The translations under genes and the position numbers were made by a program. The notes beneath the pieces are model-generated. The model ran no database searches and had not been told where the DNA came from. It was given only the letters and a program-made list of their open reading frames with translations. Positions 24,783 through 37,500 of a stretch of DNA of 64,000 nucleotides are shown here, piece by piece. The stretch is from Phytoseiulus persimilis (Eukaryota > Arthropoda > Arachnida > Mesostigmata > Phytoseiidae), in contig CM075102.1 in the NCBI GenBank assembly GCA_037576195.1, positions 19,278,745 to 19,342,744 on the forward strand, given 5' to 3'. How positions within the stretch are numbered: position 1 is the stretch's first letter; each line of letters starts with the position of its first letter.

Positions 24783-27770
24783 TTTCCGCGTAAGCTTGAC
24801 GTTGACGCTGGCGACACCTACGGCGCCGGCCGGAGGATGCGCTGTCAACCTGCTACGGTAAGTTACGGCTTTTACGGCCTGGAGGACAAACTGGTGGAAA
24901 GGAAGGAGGGCGGGGGGAACGGGTAGCTGGTGGGCGCCCGGGTTGGGGCGCCACGGGGCCATCTAATGGGTTCCTCGGCGCGTTAAATCTCCAGCGAGTC
25001 TTTCTAGTTGCTGTTCGCGAAGTTAGTCTTCGCGATCGACCGACCGATCGGTCGATGGAATCGTGCATGGCCTGCTCTAAGTGCGCAAGAGCCGCTGGGT
25101 CGTCGACACTATTGTAAGCTACCGCTCGGCTCAGGACAGGTTGTTGGCCCAGTAAACTCTGAGCCGAGGGTAGATCATCGTCAGAGCTCATCAGGATGTT
25201 GGCAATCTTCCGGAGGAACGTTGCACAACGCTTCGAGGAAACTCGGGAAGAGGATGACAACGACTGATTGTTGCATGCGACGCAGTCGGAGCAGATGACC
25301 CGATACGCGTTCGCCGGTCCGTAGGCCCGCGAACCGAAGAGTTCGGTGTGCACGATAACGGCAAGAGCTTGGTTTCGAAATCGCTGGCTCGGCGAAAGTT
25401 CTCGCAAAGACCCTCTCGGCCGAGAGACTTACTCGGTCACCGCGTGGCCTCGCTTGCCGGCCGCGCTGCGAATCCAAAGGTCCACGATCTGGCTGTGCGG
25501 ATCGATTCTGTGCAAACGTCACCACGATGGTTTAGCATGGCTGGTTCACGTCGTCAGGCAAATCGAAAGAAGGCAGCCAGGAATAAGGGTCGTACCCGTA
25601 CAGGCTGCGTAACGATTCCTCTGAATTCGACAGCGTGGCGACGACATACGGATCCACGTCGTTGACAACTGATGAGGGACCGGCGGAGAATTCGAAACAG
25701 AAATACGACTAGAGGAGGAAATGTTAATCTCCTGATAACGCAGCTCGCCAACCAGCCGGCTGTAAGTCGGGCGGGCAGTTATGCTGACTGAAAACCTGAC
25801 GAGCACGGATTGAGAGGATATAAATGGCAAGAAAAAAACAGTGATAGGGGGAAGGGCTTGGAGTAATCGGCGGAGAATTACATAGAAATACGTTGAATTC
25901 TCGTTTGTGTTTCCAGCCTTGGCAGAAGAGGTTGTTGCCTCTGGCTTCTGTTGTTCGGAATAAACGAGCTGAACTATCCCGGATTCGGCGGCGGGCTTCT
26001 CCGAAAATGGAGTTTTTACCTTTCTTGACTGCTCCGGGATTCCAAGAAGCGAACAAGGACTCGGACTAGACGCAACCGAGCTTTGAGAACTGTCAAGATG
26101 CAAATCGGACAGTGTGTGAACCCATGAACCCACAACGCGTCCCGATAACACCCCACGCACGGTTGGCGAGAGTTATTCTGATAAAGGACGCTGTTCATCA
26201 TTGGATGTTTGTGAAAGCAATATAGGAGGCAAGCATGGCGCTCGATCCGAAGCCAAGCTCTAACGGAAGCTGCGTGGATCGTACGCCGCGGTCTCGATCT
26301 TTCACTACACATGTCGTAGGTTTTCACGAGGCGTCGCTATGACTCATTGCCACGTCTTGAAGCTCCGGAGCTGAGAAGCAGCCCCCGGGTCCTGAATCTG
26401 GAACTGTGCGCGGTCGACTCTGGCATTCGCGGACGTTGTTCGGAGTCGGCGGCTCGATGGCGACATAATCGATGTTGTATTCTGTTGCGGCAGCGTCCGG
26501 CCGATCGTTTCGAAACGGCATGCATAAATAAGATTTTGCGACCATCAGCGTTTTTCTTTCTCTCCATTCACTTCGATATTTTCCAATCCGATCCCTGCGA
26601 TTCCTCACGGAGCTGCGCCACCACGGCTCACTCGTCTAGACGTGTCTCTAGTTCAGAGCGGAAAACACGATGCGCGGCGACACCACGCGGGAGCCGTCTC
26701 AGAGACTCCGCTCCCCGTTCGATCAACCCGGCAATATCGAAGTCATTAGGATCTCTTTGACTGCATAACCGCTATTCCGACAGGGACTTTTTTTTTTCCT
26801 TCTGGCTTCGCCTGATGCATCAGCGACGGCTGGCTCTTCTCCCGTGGGAAACGAGTCAAGTTCTTCTGAAGGTTGTCGCGCCGAGTTTTCTGTGCGGCAC
26901 CGAGCAATTAATTTCGGAGAAGAGTTCTCCCAGTAGCCTGATTCCCCGTCGAAACCGGAGAAGAGCTCCGGGAGATAACACCTGCACATAGGTTAGCGGT
27001 CACTCGAAAATGTCACCCCTGACACTGACTGTAGCCAGTGGTCAAGCGCATCATGTCTTTGAAAGCGTTACGTAAAACCGACTTCGCTAAACGCGTCAGC
27101 GGCCGGCTCACAGAGGTAGCTAGGCTTCCGTGGCCGCCCGATTCAGACAGAAACTCAGACGAGCTAAAGGACGAACGAACAAGCAAGCGATGGGACGGAG
27201 AGTCGCGCCGACAACGAGAAGAAGCGAAACTGGATGCCTGCTCACGTTCTCGGCCAACTAGATCCCTTGATCCGGGGATCGGATGCCGCGACGCGTGTTG
27301 GCTCGGCACACACAGGGCACCGCCGGAGTATCCATTCGATTCTTCGGAAGCAACCTTCTATAATTGTAAATCTACGAGACGCACGCGGCACCTACCGCAG
27401 TCGGTGGCGATAGAACGGAATGAGCACTCAGGACGAATAGCCAGCAGAGAAACCTTCCGAAGATGAGGCGCACACCGATGGCTCAGCGGACACAAGCGAA
27501 CAGAAAATAACGAACGATAACCACGCACATTTCTAGCTTAACGTTGACAGCGGGACTGGGACACCCATTGAACGCATTCAACAACGAATCCCGCGATCCG
27601 CTCAGAGTACTATGATCTGAGGAGGACGTAGGTGACCGCGGACGAGCAGTTGACCATAAAGAACGCGCCATTCGGGGATACAGCTCTCGACGCTTGAGTG
27701 GTTTATCGTATTGAGCTTAATACCGTAATCATGGTGCGCTGGAATCCGGTGGTGACGCTTGTGGTTGACA

Positions 27771-27788
27771 TGGTGGTGGTGGTGGTGG
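27771..27788. repeat. TGG trinucleotide microsatellite
   Basis: Six tandem TGG units (CCA on the other strand). On the minus strand it encodes a short His or Pro run in a frame I do not otherwise support. Confidence 0.8.
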
Positions 27789-28235
27789 CGGCTCTTCAAG
27801 AATTCAGTCGCGGCTTGCTTGTTTGACTGACTCCTTGATTCTTTTCTCATGCTGAGCTGCAAAAACGCTAACTTGGTAAATTCCGCCATACATCCTATGC
27901 TGGACTGAAGCAACGCGTTGTTGGAATAGTGCGATGCGTACACACGAGAGAAAGTCCCTGACTTGGTGACTTAGCGCCATAAAACAGCCGGGCAGAACGA
28001 CAGGGAGGTGGTGCGGGAAGAGGAATCGTGATCGCTGATAGATAATGTACGATCGATACGCCCGACCAACATTGTCTTCCAAATACAAACCTCGTTTCTT
28101 GGGGAACCATCCCAATCAATCTGGTAGGCACTCAGGCAACAGCCGACATGGCGGCGACCGGAGTTACATGATCAGCGAAAACTTATTTCCCAAACCAAGT
28201 TTGAGGAGAGCAAAAACTAATCGTTGTCCACTTAC

Positions 28236-28517
28236 GCTGAGCAAGCGCTCAATCGCGTTCCCGGCCTCCTTTCCCCGTCCATCGTTGGCCTGAAGTACTG
28301 AATTTGCTGTGGAAATGCCACAAAAATCCTTATTGATACCGGCCAGAAAAAAGTGGCGCGACGAAGACTCATTTATTTGTTGTTGAACCTGTGGGGCCCC
28401 GATGGCGCTGACGCCGCCGCCGCCACCACTACTGCTGCTGCGCTGGCGCTTCAAACGCCTTTTAACATTATGGGGACATACTGGGACTTGGCAGACTCCG
28501 GAGCGAGGATATCCAGG
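28236..28517 (-). CDS. Putative internal exon of an unidentified gene
   Basis: On the minus strand a 94-codon open stretch lies between a plausible acceptor (GCGACTTTCAG, ending at 28,518) and a perfect donor (GTAAGT from 28,235). In phase 0 it would encode a basic segment (KRRLKRQR near residue 16), a Ser4-Gly5 run, a Gln-rich patch and the end NAIERLLS. There is no in-frame ATG, so an upstream exon would be needed. A second acceptor (TACTTCAG, before 28,291) would give a shorter exon, in which an ATG in another frame is also possible. I do not recognise the protein. The strong donor is the best evidence, and antisense frames are also partly open, so this remains tentative. Confidence 0.3.
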
Positions 28518-28574
28518 CTGAAAGTCGCGAGGTGAGAGCGGAGCGAATCCGTTCTGCGTCCCTCCATTCAATTT

Positions 28575-31500
28575 TCAGAAAGCGTGTGTTCGTACGTGGA
28601 GAACCGTATGCTCAGGCACCATCGAACAGATCGGGAAGCCAACAAGTGAGCCGGCCCATGTAGGGAGCAGATTAATAATCTCGCGGATCTCCCAGCGAAC
28701 TCAAGGCGACCGTAACAGTCTAAGAAGTTAGACTTCATGGACTGAGCCGAGGCGACTTCGTTCAAGGGCTCTACAGAGGTCGCTTACCCGGAGCTCGGCT
28801 GAGCAGTGAAGCACTGCGCGAGCGCTCGGAAACTGGCGTGAGCTACGATCTCGACGTAGAACTTGCGAAACGAGATATGGATTCCTCGGTTCGGCATTCT
28901 TGGCTAAACCGCATCGATTCCACACGAAACTTGTTCCTCGACGAAGTCCGGGAGGAAGCTCCATTGCTCACCGCATCCACTTTCATTGCCACCGATGCGA
29001 CGCTGATGTCGACCGCGAACGAAATTCGGAAGCCTTCTGGCTTCGGATCGCCTGACGACTCGAAGATTCCGTTGAGGCCACCCTCGATAGCTGGAGATGC
29101 GCGATCCGTGACCAGCACCGATTGCGGCCGCGACGGCGGATTCAAGGTGCCATTCAGAAGCCTAGCAGGTCGACGAACGGTCCATCTCGTAACGACAAAT
29201 TGCTGGCGACTTCAGCAAAGGGATATACAGCCGCTGAGGTGTACTGTGTTTATTTCATTGTTTGAGAGTCGTTCCGAATATCTCGCCGTTTCAAAAGCGA
29301 GCTCAAAAGATACGGCGCATCTACATACATATTGAGAGGAGTTTTCACGCATCAGTAGAAACGAACATTCTTGAATACTCCTCTGCGAGCCGGGGCATTG
29401 TTGAGAATCTTTCGCTCGGACAATTACTGAGGCCCCACTCCTGCGACGGAGTCTACGCAGTGAAAAAGAACTGCGAGTCATCAACCTACCGACCGACGGA
29501 CCGAAAATCCGACGCGGTCGACTCCAAAAGTAAGATCCACTGTGGATTCCCATTGCACCCTATCCCGTTCCCGCATCCGCAACCCCGAAGGTCCCCGAAG
29601 GACTTTGTCGAGGAATCTGCATGCGTATTATTAGTCCGACATTGACGCAGCGCCTCTCTTTCTCTCGGTCGTTTGATCGATCAATCGTCCGGCATTAACG
29701 CTATTAGACTGATCGCGATCGACCGGACGACTGACCGACCCTATCACCTCCGATCACCCTGTATCTCCCTCGTGCCTATCATAAGGGTACAAAAGTCGTC
29801 TTCATCTAGTGGGACAGGAGGGTGCCAAGCAGGAACGCAACGAAAACGTTCAAGATCAATCAGGGGAAAGACCGTAGTAAGCCGAGTGACTAATAGAAAA
29901 CTCTCCTGCAGCAGAAGCGGCCTTGTCGCTTTTCAGTCGGTGCTCCGGTAGGGGACATCGACCCGTCGAAGCCATCTGGACTGGCTGTAATTGGCTCTGT
30001 TGCTGCGTCTTATCTACTGTGTGTTCCAGCGGCAAGCAGTGGGTCCGTCTTCACATCTGGGGTTCGTCCATCCGATGGTTTGTCTTTCTGTGTGTTTGTC
30101 GCTAAGTGTGGCGAATGCCGCGACGACGCTGCGCGCGGTACCGGACACGATAAACAAAACACAGTTCATCATGAATGGAGTTGGCGATTGATGATCGCAT
30201 ATGGCAACATGTTCAACGCGGTTATTGTTGACGGTCGGGTTGACATCTGGGAACTGTTATACAGAGAGCATGTGAGAATAACGCAGAATCGCGGATTGGC
30301 GGACTGCCGACACAATGTTCATCACTCCGAACTCCTGCTCAGCTCCTCCAAAATCGGGGGAAGGGGCAGAAAGTAATTTTTTTCCGAGTGCAAAATTCGA
30401 CGGTTGAGCCTGTGCCTGTCATCCGACTTTCGGGTGGCACTCTTCGATCGGCAAAGAGAGATTTGAATCAAACCCACTGAAGTTTTCTCAGACGGGGCCG
30501 GAATCGGCCCTCTCCAGCGTAGGTCAGACTACTCGTAACGTCTAGTTTCGAGTTATCTCTAATTCTCCAATTCTTCCGGGGGACTGAATGATCGGTCTTT
30601 GTCGCTAAAGTGCAGCAATTTGCCACGCATTACGGAATTCGTCCATGAACTTGAAGATTCGTCAACGCTCTGGAAGAGTGCACTATTTGAGCCGTTATTT
30701 CTTTACGCAAGAATCGAGACCTCATTTGAATCTTTCAGGTTCCTCAAGGGCTCCGATAATTTCTTGTTGGTTTCACACATGCCACGAACTCGCAGCAAAA
30801 TCGCCGCTGAATCACGGTTCCGTCTGCGTCAACTTGTCGATGCAAGCTCCAGGGGACCCGATTGATTTATCGCAGCTCAAAGCGAAGGTCACTCAAAATG
30901 TTTCATTGTAACCCTTTGGCAGACCGCAACGCCGCTGTCACCGCGTTAATGCCATGCACTTCGTGTCTGTAGCTTTGAATCAGCAATATTTCCTGCCTTG
31001 AATCCATCTGAAACCGTTATTTGTAGTTAGAGAGAGAAGAAAACATATTTCTCACGCAAGATATTGGCTCTGTTGCTATTCTTCATCGTCTTCCACCGGA
31101 AGAAGCAGCCGCTGATCACCTTGATTGCACAAAGGAACGCGCGTGCTTACTAGGATCACCGGAAGGTGATCCCGGGACACTTCTGAGGGTTGGCTGAGAG
31201 GTTCAGCCGGAAAACAAAGATCTTGCTAAAGTTTCCTCGCGAGGACTCATTATCATGCATGAACCTCGTTTGTTTCGGTCGCTCGAGAAGTCAGTTTCAC
31301 GAACGCTTGACAGTGTTCTGCGAAGCAATGCTGATCCCAGCAACGGGACGGAGCGAGAGATGCCGACGTCGTATCTTAAATCCGAGATGATGTTCTCTGG
31401 CTCCCATCCACTTCCCGATTTATTTCCTCCCCTGCCAAGCGCAAGCGGCCAGGATTCCGGTGGAGTAGTCAATTTCAACTGGCAGCATTTTCGAAGTAGG

Positions 31501-34500
31501 GACGTCAGGCCTTCTACCCACTGATGGCGCTTCCCTTGAACCTTGGGCGCACGCACGCTCTGAGCGATGCTCGCCACTGCGGCGGCAAAAACTTGGACAG
31601 AAAAGTGAGGGACGGGAAATGAGCTAGCGTCCACGCAGACCACTCCAGAGAGTAATCAAGAGCAGTTTTGGCGTCCGGTCGCGCCCCCATCGATGAAACT
31701 TCAGCAAACAGCCCCCGAGCATAGAGTAGCTCGAGCCGAGGAGGAGCGCCTTCGGAGGAGTGTACTTGCCCACGAAAAGTACGTAGCCGCGACTTCGCCT
31801 CCTCTCTGAGGAAGTTGCACATACCCAGTTTCTGGAGGGCACCGCTGCTCGAATTGGAAGGAAACGCACAACTCTGGCCTCGAAATGCTCGATCAAAACG
31901 GGAGAGTGAGATGGTATCGGTTTTCCGACGCCCCGGTCTGTTTGTTCCCCCCGAAACAGAGTCAGAATGGTGTTACCCACTCGCTTTCCAAATTAGTTGA
32001 ATATTTGCCGAACATTATCCCATCCCCAGGCTGTCCGACGATTTCAAATAATGAACACCATTCAGTTCCCATGCCAGCCCATCCCATGCTTGAAATGGAG
32101 ATTCCGAGAAGTTTCCGCAGTCCCGGGCTGATGACGCTCCAAGTTTAGCTCGAAAATTCGAAGTTGAAGTTGTGCACCACCCTTGTCGGAACTTCATTTC
32201 TTCCGTCTGAGCTCCGAGCGCCTGAGGCGTCAGTTCATTTCCGGAGTCGCAGAAAGCTCCGATTAGTTCGCGAGCGGACTTGTCCGACTCCTTGTCTTAG
32301 ATTCAATCGGGCTCAGAAGAGCGGTAAGATAGTAGAACACTCGTTCAGCTGTCCAAATGATCGAGAACTGTCCGCCGTATAATTCGGCCACTTTGAGAAA
32401 CGATGAGTGATTACTCGTTTGCAGCAGAAATATCTGATTTCGAATCGGAGAACGGCCGCGAGTAGCAGTCGGGGGTCCGACCACCGACTCTCAAGAGCCG
32501 CAAGCGAGCAGCCGGAAATCAAGAAGGCTACGAAATCCGATGAGTATTGTTTATTGTTTACGTTTCTGGACATGTAGTCAGAGTCACTTCTGAAACGCGA
32601 CCGGGAACGCCCGCCTGAGATTCATGCGTTCCTCGTTTCTTCTGCGATGGGAATGATCGATTCAACGAGCGGCGAATCGCCGACCGACGCACAGATCGGA
32701 GGGCAAGCGGAGGCAGTGATCGAATGAGCTGCTATTGCTATGCGACTGCGAGCGCAACATCGAGGCATCGAATGCGCCCAGCACGTAGCAGCTGCGTATT
32801 CTGAGCCAGACCACATTCGGCGCCGGAAATCACGTCCCTGCTGGAGTTTGCCCGGAAATAATGCTCTAGAAGGGCTCGTAGATCGTCCCTCGAGGTGGAG
32901 GACCATACCTTGAGAACTTTTCGTCTTGCAACAGCAATTCCATGGAGAGGATCGGGGGCGTAAAAATCTGTCGAGCCAAAGAGAACAGTCGCTGAGAAGC
33001 TGAAGGACTCTGCAGGACTTCACTGAGTCTGGAAAATCGCCGCCGGCCGCGCTTGTGTGCTGACAGCCAGCACACAAGTTGACGCCGACAGTTCCGCATC
33101 CTTCTCTCTATACTGCTCAACTAACACTCGAACCACATGTGCTCATGATCAAACATCTGGTGATGGTCCTGTAGGCTCGTGATCGCTCAATGGATGTGAT
33201 TTGAATCAATGTCAGGGTTGCGGAACATTCGCCAGCTGAGCGCTCAGCTCTACACCTAGGACAATGCCTTCCGAGCAATGGACTGAACTCCGACAGCAAC
33301 TATGATGTCCAGCAGATTTCAGAACGAACCCCGATTTCTGCTCCTTCTCTCCCGTGACTCCTCCAGTCCCTCCCGCCGGTCTCGACCTTGTATTTTTCCT
33401 CTGCTCTTTCCGTACGATCCTTGTATACGATGCATTGTGGAAGGATATTGATGGAGAATGCACCCACAGAAATCATCGAATCGAGAAACACATGTCGCCC
33501 AACGTTCTCAGTTTCCAACAATGTCAGCTCGTATCGGTGAGATACTTTGAGAACAGTTCATCGGAAACCGTGATCAGTTTTCAGTCTCCTGTTTTCCTTG
33601 CTGAACTGCGGAATTTGTGCTCTGGTTCATCACAGCTCATCTCAAGAAGATCCGCGCGAGATAATTCTGCTCAGTGAGCTGACAAGATTTGCAGACACTT
33701 CCGCGAAACGAGTCGACAACCAGGAGGCAGGAAACAAAAACTGAAACCTCCGCAGAGCTCGAGTCTGTTTAGTCGTGTATGCGAAGATTGAGCGGAAAGA
33801 CCGAAACGAGCTGTTTACCTTCTGTAATTTGAATATAAACTCCTCGAGTCTCAGGATCAGCCGAGCTTCCGCTGAGATTTGAAACTCAACGCTTGGAAAC
33901 CGATCTGGTTTCTCGGAAGAAAGGTGTCATTACCGCGATTCATGAGACCCTCCCGAAAACATCGCGAGACGAACAAAGTTGTTCCAAACAGCAATCGTTT
34001 CTTGGGAGAAGCCCGCGACGATGCAGCGACCGTGACTCGTCAAGGTCTTTCGTTCTGGGAGGATGAGAGCGTACTCTGATTTAAGAGCGCGGCGTACGGG
34101 ATCGCTTCTGAGCGCATCCGTCAAGAAGGCCATAACTTCATAGCGGTGTTGAGTGCCAACTCGCCCGCTTCGCGTGTTTCACAGTCGTTTGTTCGAGCGA
34201 ATTCGGACCTCTTGATTGTCACCGACGTCAAGACTCGGTAGGAAAGGGCGCAGGACCCGGGAGACTAAGCTTCGAAACAGAGTTTGCGCGGGCGATCTTG
34301 GGGCCCGTCAGCATCATGACCGATTTCGCTGCTAAATTTCCTCAACTTGAGAAAAAAACACATTCGCTGTCAACGTTGCGCGTTGCTCCTGTATCGAGTG
34401 TCGAGAACCTAGGATTCAACTCCATCAACACGATTTCTTGGAAGGAAACCAGAGGAAGGTCTGGGAATAATAGAAATAACGCCGAAAGCGGGGAGAACCT

Positions 34501-37500
34501 TCAGAGAAGAACGCCTTTCTGAACAATCGGCGAACGGTAGTCGTTTTGCGCGTTAAGTCGAACTTTCGAAAGGCGCGAAAACCAGCGGGCATCTTCAAAA
34601 TTATAAATGGGATTTGGTCATATGAATGGAATCGATCGAAAACGCGAAACCGATTCGAGCAAAGGTCGGGTCGAGAGGAGAGTCGATGGCGATTTCCGAC
34701 TGCATCGAAATGCACAGCGGCCCGTAACCAAGAATATAGAGTTATCAACCACAGCGGCTATAAGTCTCGTGTCGATAATCATTAGATGCAGAATGGTTTT
34801 TCGTTCGAATCCCTTCCCATTTTGATACAATCAATCAACCAATCTGCTCGGATGATGTCAGAGCTGAAGCTTATCTCACCGACTCTGTTCCGATTCCATC
34901 TGACGGAGCATCGACGGAGCTAGGAGTTTACAATGACGTTGCCTATCAAGTTTTCACTCGATTCGGTGAAACGCGGGAGTGATCAATCGCTGTGGAATGC
35001 GACGCCGATATCATTCTCCTTGTGGCTTTAGCCTCGCAGTTTTGTTTGATCGCAGCAGCGAGAACCCAATGCTCTTATTTTGTGGTCGGCTGTTGATCAT
35101 TCCGAACGAAGAACCTCCTTCTTGGCCGTTCCGGCTCCTTCGTTGGATGCCATCTGAGCCGCGGGACAGAATGCTCGTATCATATTCACAATAATACCGA
35201 TTCTCGACAGTTTTGCTGTTTTTGTGCGTCTCAGCCGCCATAACGAAGACATTCAAGCTGTACAACGTCGTGGAACGGATCAGTAGAGGAATTCATTCGC
35301 AGCAAAAAAGGAACGACCGACAGTAAATGATCAACCCTTATGGAAGGATGAGACAGAACACAATTAACAGCGTAGATGAGAAAAATGTCGCACTTGGATC
35401 AATGTTGATTCCAGCACGATGCGTTTCTCCTCTCATCGATTCTCAAACTCAAGCTAATGCTAGAGTGCGGAAATCGAGCCGAAGCGTTGTTTTGAGTATT
35501 GCTTGTCTTTTTCGTTCCGCGCGATGCAATCCAAATAGAATCTTGAGGCTTCGCAGGATTGATTCATATGAAGAGAAAACGCGCTCTCCCCCCGTGTAAT
35601 GTGGTTTGGAATATCTGCGCAGTGCGGGGAGTTGGGATCAAATCGACAATTCAACGTCGGAGAGTTGCGCAAGAGCAGCATAACACTCGGGCAAGTGTCA
35701 GGCTATAACGCGCGGTATAGCTAGGCGACACGCGCACTCGAAGGTTGCTCATCCGGGTGACTAACCTCAACGCAGCGGCTCGTTTCAAGAGAAGAGTCCC
35801 GCCGACTTTCAGAATTTATTTCCACGCCGTTCGTCCGAATCGTCGTCCGATCCGACCAACTTCAGACGTTCCATCGGTGCGCACACAGCATTTAGAGTTG
35901 TTATCGGATGAGTTCTCGTCGTTTCCGAACGTTTGTTTAGAATAAATGCCACTAGTAGTGATGAGCCCTCCGAGAAGAGCCACAATATAGTCAGATAGTT
36001 CCTATGAACAAACCTCCCTCTTCGAATCCACGCTTCGAGTCTGCATTCGCGAACAAAAACAACGATATCCGCCAAATCGACGATGACATTCCTGACCAAA
36101 GCGTGAGCGATTATCGAGCCAGCTATCGAGCCCAGCTTTGTTTGCACCGTCCCTTCCACAAGGATGGAATCAGCCTGAGTTACGACGGCAAATCGCGGTT
36201 GCCAGAAAAGATTTCCTCAAACCTCAATACGGGCAGAGATATTGAACTCGGGAACTTCGCGCTCCATGGAGCTAAAACTCATTGTTGACGCAATCGAGAA
36301 ACCGTCCTGGAATCGCTGTCACCGGTCTGACCGATCTCGTTGCCTATTAGGTTGACGTGCGGGTGTTTCGGCCTCCCTCAGTTGGGCTCTGGAGCAAAAG
36401 ATTCCTCGGCCACCCTCGATGGACGAACGGCTGAAACGGAGCTCGAGTCGATCGAATTCGGGCTGTAATACTCAATGCGCCACATTTCCCAAGCCGATGC
36501 TCGAGCATCGCAGGCTGGGGGCTTCTGATACCAGAACCAGTTCAGGCACGGGATGGGCGCCATGGAGTTCATTCTCTGGAATCACTATGGTTCTCTTTGG
36601 AAAGGCTTACCGGGGGACTAAGCCGCAAAACATGAACGACCACCAAGGGAGAGCTCAGTTTCGCTGAGGGGCAGCGGAACAGAGAAGATATACAATCAGA
36701 ACCTGAACTTGTTCGTAGACATCCCCGGATACTTGCGACCCCTTTAACTCATCACTGCGGGTCTGAGGACAGCCTGAAGCTCAACGACGCATTGATCGAC
36801 ACCGGCAAGCCCTTCCCTCTCGGAATGATCAAGATCGGAGACGGAGACAACGCCAGAACCCGAAACACATCTTGATCCCGAGTCAGCAGAGGTGGTGTTG
36901 ATCCTCGAGGGAAAGAGGATAGCAAAAAAGTGTATTTGTCAGTGTCTCCGACGACACCGTGCTGTCGCTCGGCGTGACCGTCCTCGGCGCATCAGTCCGT
37001 TGAGAGAGCAGAGCGGAACGGGCATGGGGTCCAAGTAGGGGAATCGCGGTCTTCTTTCGAAACACGCTCCTCGGCTCGTCATATCTGACCCCGGTTACGC
37101 ACCACGATGATTGGAGTTCATCGTGCTCAACTGAGTGCAGGGGACCCTTGTCTTCTCGTGCCCCCGTGCTTCAGATTGGATTGAGTTCTGCACGTACCCC
37201 TCACCAACGTTTTCTATTCGCCTGGACTCCCTGAGAATCCCATGGAGTGTGTCCGATGGCTTCCTCGGTTAACCCAGTACGCAGTGACTGACAAACCTAT
37301 CCGATGAGGAATGATGTCCGGCCTGTTGCTCCATACGTGGCTGCTTCCCGAAGTCCCACTCGCGATGCATAGATCTTGCATAACTCAGACCCGTCCCTAG
37401 AGCAGCTCTTGGTCCGCCTGGGACAGCCGATACTCCTGTGGAATCGGGCTGCTGCCATTTTCGAAGCCCGCGCTCACCATTCGGAACGGCGGAGAGCTCA

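Larger units (their letters stand above)
24247..28235. other. Putative upstream/promoter region of the polo-like kinase exon; no other gene seen
   Basis: This stretch separates the kinase exon from the next exon-like piece. It is GC-rich at 24,750-25,200, where a CTCF-type motif lies, which suits a promoter-proximal position. Open frames exist on both strands (for example a Pro/Arg-rich one on the minus strand at about 24,853-25,191), but none has a recognisable domain. If the exon ending at 28,236 belongs to the same gene, this would be intron instead. Confidence 0.35.

Noticed and set aside
34790..34830. GTTCGAATCCC reminiscent of a tRNA T-arm
   Set aside because: The flanking bases do not pair as a T stem, and no D arm, anticodon arm or acceptor stem is present.
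36760..36860. LIDTGKPFPLGM text resembling a retroelement aspartic protease
   Set aside because: The DTG triad is not followed by the expected hydrophobic context, and no reverse transcriptase or long terminal repeats were seen.
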